NCBI GenBank assembly: GCA_016789745.1
Contig: JAEUQF010000382.1
Span: forward strand, 1 to 64,000
Reading direction: 5' to 3'
DNA from: Bryobacterales bacterium
Lineage (GTDB): Bacteria > Acidobacteriota > Terriglobia > Bryobacterales > Bryobacteraceae
Length of the DNA stretch: 64,000 bases
This document shows, piece after piece, positions 61,433-64,000 of the stretch. The translations under genes were made by a program, and so were the position numbers. Position 1 is the first letter of the stretch. Every line of letters starts with the position of its first letter. The notes under the pieces are model-generated. The model was given only the letters and a program-made list of their open reading frames with translations, was not told the origin of the DNA and made no database searches.

Positions 61433-63892
61433 ATGAATACTTCAACCGTTGACGCACTCCAACGCGACACCCGTCATGCCCTCCGGCGCCTGGCCCGCGA
61501 CTGGCCTTTCTCCATTGGGGCCATTGTCATCATTGCTTTCGGCATTGCCGCGAACACTGCTGTTTTCAGCATTCTGAACAACACGTTGTTCCAGCCACAG
61601 CCGTTCGCCGGTATCCACCGGCTGGTGAACGTTTACCAGAACAACGCGATCTCCGGCGAGCCCGACGGCGTGTCCTACCCCGCCTTTCTCGACTTACAGA
61701 ATGAGACCGCGGTCTTCACTCACGTGGCGGCGTCGCAACTGGGGGAAGGGCGGTTCCAAACCGCGCTGGCCGCGCCCGGTACTGCGGCTCCGGTCCAGTT
61801 CGGGCTCATCGAGTACGCGAGTGCGAACTACCTTGACACCGTGGGTCTGCGCCCCGCCGTGGGCCGGTGGTTCACGGACGACGAGCAGCGCCGGGCGGAT
61901 CCGGTGGCTGTACTGGGCTGGTCCACGTGGCAGCGTCACTTTCGCGCTGATCCGGGCATCATTGGCGAGACGCTGAACGTCAACGGCATCGGCGTGGAGA
62001 TTATCGGCATCGCACCCGCGACGTTAAACAGTTCGCCAAGCCCCTCGTTGATCGCCGCGGCGTGGCTTCCTGTGACGCTGCTGTCGAAGTCCACGCTGGC
62101 ACACCGGGAGGCGCTGCCGCTGCAGGTGCGCGCGCGTCTTCGCGATGGCGTGACGCTCACCCAGGCGCAAGCGGCGATGAGCATCGCGGCCCAACGGCTG
62201 GCGGCAGAGCATCGCGATACCGATCCGAAACGAGGCATTACCGTGCTGGCCACGGCTGCTGTGCAGGTGCATCCCCGCGAGAAGGCGCTGAAGCCGGTAG
62301 CGATTCTCTGCCTGACCATCGTTGCGCTCGTGCTGGCGGTGGCCTGCAGTAATCTGGCTACGCTGCTGCTGGTGCGCGGCAGCGCGCGTAAGGCGGAGAT
62401 CTCGCTGCGGCTGGCGCTGGGTGCCTCGCGGCGGAACCTGGTGCAACTGCTGTTGCTGGAAAGCCTGGTGCTGTCAGCGGTGGGTGCCGCGGCGGGCGTT
62501 GCGCTGGCGCATGCCGGCCTTCGCTACCTGGCAACCATAAATCTGCCGGTCGTCTTGAACATGCAAATGGACGGGCGTATGCTGGCGTTCGCCGTCGTAG
62601 CCGCTATCTGCTGTGGCGTCGGCTTCGGGCTCCCACCGGCGCTGCAGGCCACCCGGGTGGATCTGGCGGTTGCGCTGCGCGAAGAGAAGGGCTCGTCCAG
62701 CGGGGCCTTGTCGCTGGCGCGCAGTTGGTTCACGTGGAAGAACGCCCTGGTGACCGCGCAGGTCACGACTTCGTTTCTGCTGTTGGCAGGAGCTGTCCTC
62801 GCACTTGGCATCTTGAATGCCACCCAGCAGCGGGCCGTGGGATACCGTCCGGATGGCATTGCTGTCCTGCAACTCGACACCGCCTACGCCGGTTTGGATG
62901 CGACTGGAGCGTCGACGCTTCTTACGCAACTGCAGCGCAGTGTTGCCGCGTCGCCTGGTGTTGAATCCGTGTTCGTCACCAGCGGCATCCCCATCGACAA
63001 TCAGTTTGACCAGCAGTTCCGGCTGGAGCGCGCGGTGATCGGCGCTCCTCTCGAAAGCGAAGGCCGATGGGCCGGACCCGGCTACTTCCACACGCTGGGG
63101 ATTCCCGTGCTTCATGGCCGCGTCTTTGACGAACGCGACCAGCCGCAAGCCGCGCCTGCCGTGGTGGTCAGCGAAGCCTTTGCGCGCCGTTACTTTGGCT
63201 CGCCGGATACCGTTGGCCGGTCGTTCTGGCTTGCCGGCGACCCACCCATCCGCGTGCAGATCATCGGCGTGGTGGGTGACGTGCGCAGTGTCGACATGGT
63301 TGTAGACCAGGCGCAGAGCACGATTTATCGTTCCGCCGCGCAGGGCGGTGGCCCGTTGACCACGCTGGTGGCGCGTACCTCTCATCGGGACAGTGACCTG
63401 TTGGCGCTCATGCAGCAGCAGGTGCGCCGGCAGCGGCCGGACCTGCCGGTTCTGAACGCCATCACCATGCGCCAGCGGCAGGGGATGGAACTGATGCCGT
63501 TCCGAATCGCCTTCGTGGCGCTGGGCATTCTTGGGGTGCTGGGCGTGCTGCTTTCCAGCGTCGGCCTCTATGCGGTGGTGGCTTATGCGGTGGCGCAGCG
63601 CACCGCCGAACTCGGCATCCGCATGGCTCTGGGCGCGCGCCCGCGGCATCTGAGCTGGCTGGTGGTGCGTGATGTTACGGCATTGGTGCTGGTGGGCATT
63701 GGTGGCGGAACGCTGTTGGCGTGGGCTGCCGTGATCCTGCTGAATGCCTTCGTCGCGCCCATCATGGGCCTCAGCGGGATCGCCCTGCTGCCGGTGGCCG
63801 CCGTCATCCTTCTATGCGGAGCCGCGGCCGCCTATATCCCCACGCGCCGCGCCATCCGCATCGACCCTATCGCCGCGATTCGCTATCGCTAG
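61433..63892 (+). CDS. ADOP-type ABC permease (MacB/FtsX-like, acidobacterial duplicated orphan permease)
   Basis: 819 residues. The N-terminal DTRHALRRLARDWPFSIGAI and GIAANTAVFSILNNTLF are the ADOP signature. A MacB-type periplasmic core (about 60-260) is followed by three transmembrane helices (ILCLTIVALVLAVACSNLATLLLV), then a second FtsX unit with its own periplasmic core (about 480-680) and helices near the C-terminus (GILGVLGVLLSSVGLYAVVAY). It has no ATPase gene next to it, which is normal for ADOPs. Function in export or lipoprotein transport is presumed. The PadR regulator often found beside ADOPs is absent from the visible flank. Confidence 0.9.
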   Translation: MNTSTVDALQRDTRHALRRLARDWPFSIGAIVIIAFGIAANTAVFSILNNTLFQPQPFAGIHRLVNVYQNNAISGEPDGVSYPAFLDLQNETAVFTHVAASQLGEGRFQTALAAPGTAAPVQFGLIEYASANYLDTVGLRPAVGRWFTDDEQRRADPVAVLGWSTWQRHFRADPGIIGETLNVNGIGVEIIGIAPATLNSSPSPSLIAAAWLPVTLLSKSTLAHREALPLQVRARLRDGVTLTQAQAAMSIAAQRLAAEHRDTDPKRGITVLATAAVQVHPREKALKPVAILCLTIVALVLAVACSNLATLLLVRGSARKAEISLRLALGASRRNLVQLLLLESLVLSAVGAAAGVALAHAGLRYLATINLPVVLNMQMDGRMLAFAVVAAICCGVGFGLPPALQATRVDLAVALREEKGSSSGALSLARSWFTWKNALVTAQVTTSFLLLAGAVLALGILNATQQRAVGYRPDGIAVLQLDTAYAGLDATGASTLLTQLQRSVAASPGVESVFVTSGIPIDNQFDQQFRLERAVIGAPLESEGRWAGPGYFHTLGIPVLHGRVFDERDQPQAAPAVVVSEAFARRYFGSPDTVGRSFWLAGDPPIRVQIIGVVGDVRSVDMVVDQAQSTIYRSAAQGGGPLTTLVARTSHRDSDLLALMQQQVRRQRPDLPVLNAITMRQRQGMELMPFRIAFVALGILGVLGVLLSSVGLYAVVAYAVAQRTAELGIRMALGARPRHLSWLVVRDVTALVLVGIGGGTLLAWAAVILLNAFVAPIMGLSGIALLPVAAVILLCGAAAAYIPTRRAIRIDPIAAIRYR

Positions 63893-63901
63893 AGTTCGCG
63901 A

Positions 63902-63907
63902 TACACT
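63902..63907 (+). promoter_or_regulatory. Candidate -10 box (TACACT) before the last gene
   Basis: TACACT ends 7 nt before the ATG at 63915, the same spacing as at 18018, 43372 and 59986. No Shine-Dalgarno in the gap. Confidence 0.4.
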
Positions 63908-63914
63908 GGCACCC

Positions 63915-64000
63915 ATGCCGGAATCCAACCAGGCCCAGCGCACGGACTCATTCGATCGCAAGCTGGAACTGATCAAAGCCGCTCATCAGAAGGGCCAGTA
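63915..64000 (+). CDS. Start of an unidentified gene, cut by the window edge
   Basis: The first 28 codons are visible (MPESNQAQRTDSFDRKLEL, then IKAAHQKGQ). The peptide is hydrophilic with no signal peptide; too little is present to name a family. It follows the permease gene by 22 bp and has a TACACT box 7 nt upstream. Confidence 0.45.
   Translation, partial: MPESNQAQRTDSFDRKLELIKAAHQKGQ

Overview
The window is a gene-dense, GC-rich stretch of bacterial chromosome, best explained as Acidobacteriota, probably order Bryobacterales (the Solibacter/Paludibaculum/Bryobacter group). This is a gene-content inference, not a database match. The markers are several very large Oar-like TonB-dependent receptors with N-terminal carboxypeptidase-regulatory-like domains, an ADOP-type MacB permease, a DUF1592/DUF1552 pair, a PVC-type heme-binding dehydrogenase, a CRTAC1-type FG-GAP/UnbV protein and many short secreted proteins of unknown function. 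I see no rRNA, tRNA, insertion sequence, prophage or CRISPR array.

Layout. 1-9.9 kb: a cupin fragment and a PVC-type cytochrome (minus), a class III aminotransferase, a Met-rich membrane peptide, an RND pump with its adaptor (minus) and an SDR oxidoreductase. 10-21 kb: a BsuPI-domain secreted protein, an acidobacterial secreted protein, a frameshifted Uma2 nuclease, a TonB-dependent receptor, a tricorn-like S41 protease, and the housekeeping set purS, glmS, yjbQ. 21-31 kb: an ankyrin/DUF1552/DUF1592 minus-strand operon, a secreted cyanophycinase, a sulfatase, an EEP-family nuclease/phosphatase and a DUF4159 protein. 31-36.5 kb: a co-directional run of hslV, hslU, an FnIII lipoprotein, an FAH-family hydrolase, fsa and two small proteins. 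36.5-45.8 kb: a small membrane protein overlapping an orphan modA, a lactonase, an Oar-like receptor, a decayed SGNH hydrolase, an MlrC-type M81 peptidase and an unrecognised protein. 45.8-57.4 kb: a receptor followed directly by a FG-GAP/UnbV/TlpA/TPR protein interrupted by an in-frame TGA, a di-heme MauG/CcpA-like protein, and a convergent receptor. 57.4-64 kb: a class IV aminotransferase, two tandem ceramidase-like hydrolases, an ADOP permease and the start of an unidentified gene.

How it fits together. Most of the window serves the envelope: large outer-membrane receptors import substrates, and periplasmic or extracellular enzymes (sulfatase, cyanophycinase, ceramidase-like hydrolases, proteases, cytochromes) act on polymers. 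Housekeeping genes (purS, glmS, hslUV, fsa) are interspersed.

Two architectural traits recur. First, many starts lack a clear Shine-Dalgarno sequence but carry a TANNNT box 7-12 nt upstream, suggesting leaderless or near-leaderless mRNAs. Second, convergent genes are packed so tightly that stop codons overlap or lie within 5 bp. The most unusual loci are the interrupted CRTAC1/redoxin/TPR gene beside its receptors and di-heme protein, and the DUF1592/DUF1552/ankyrin operon.
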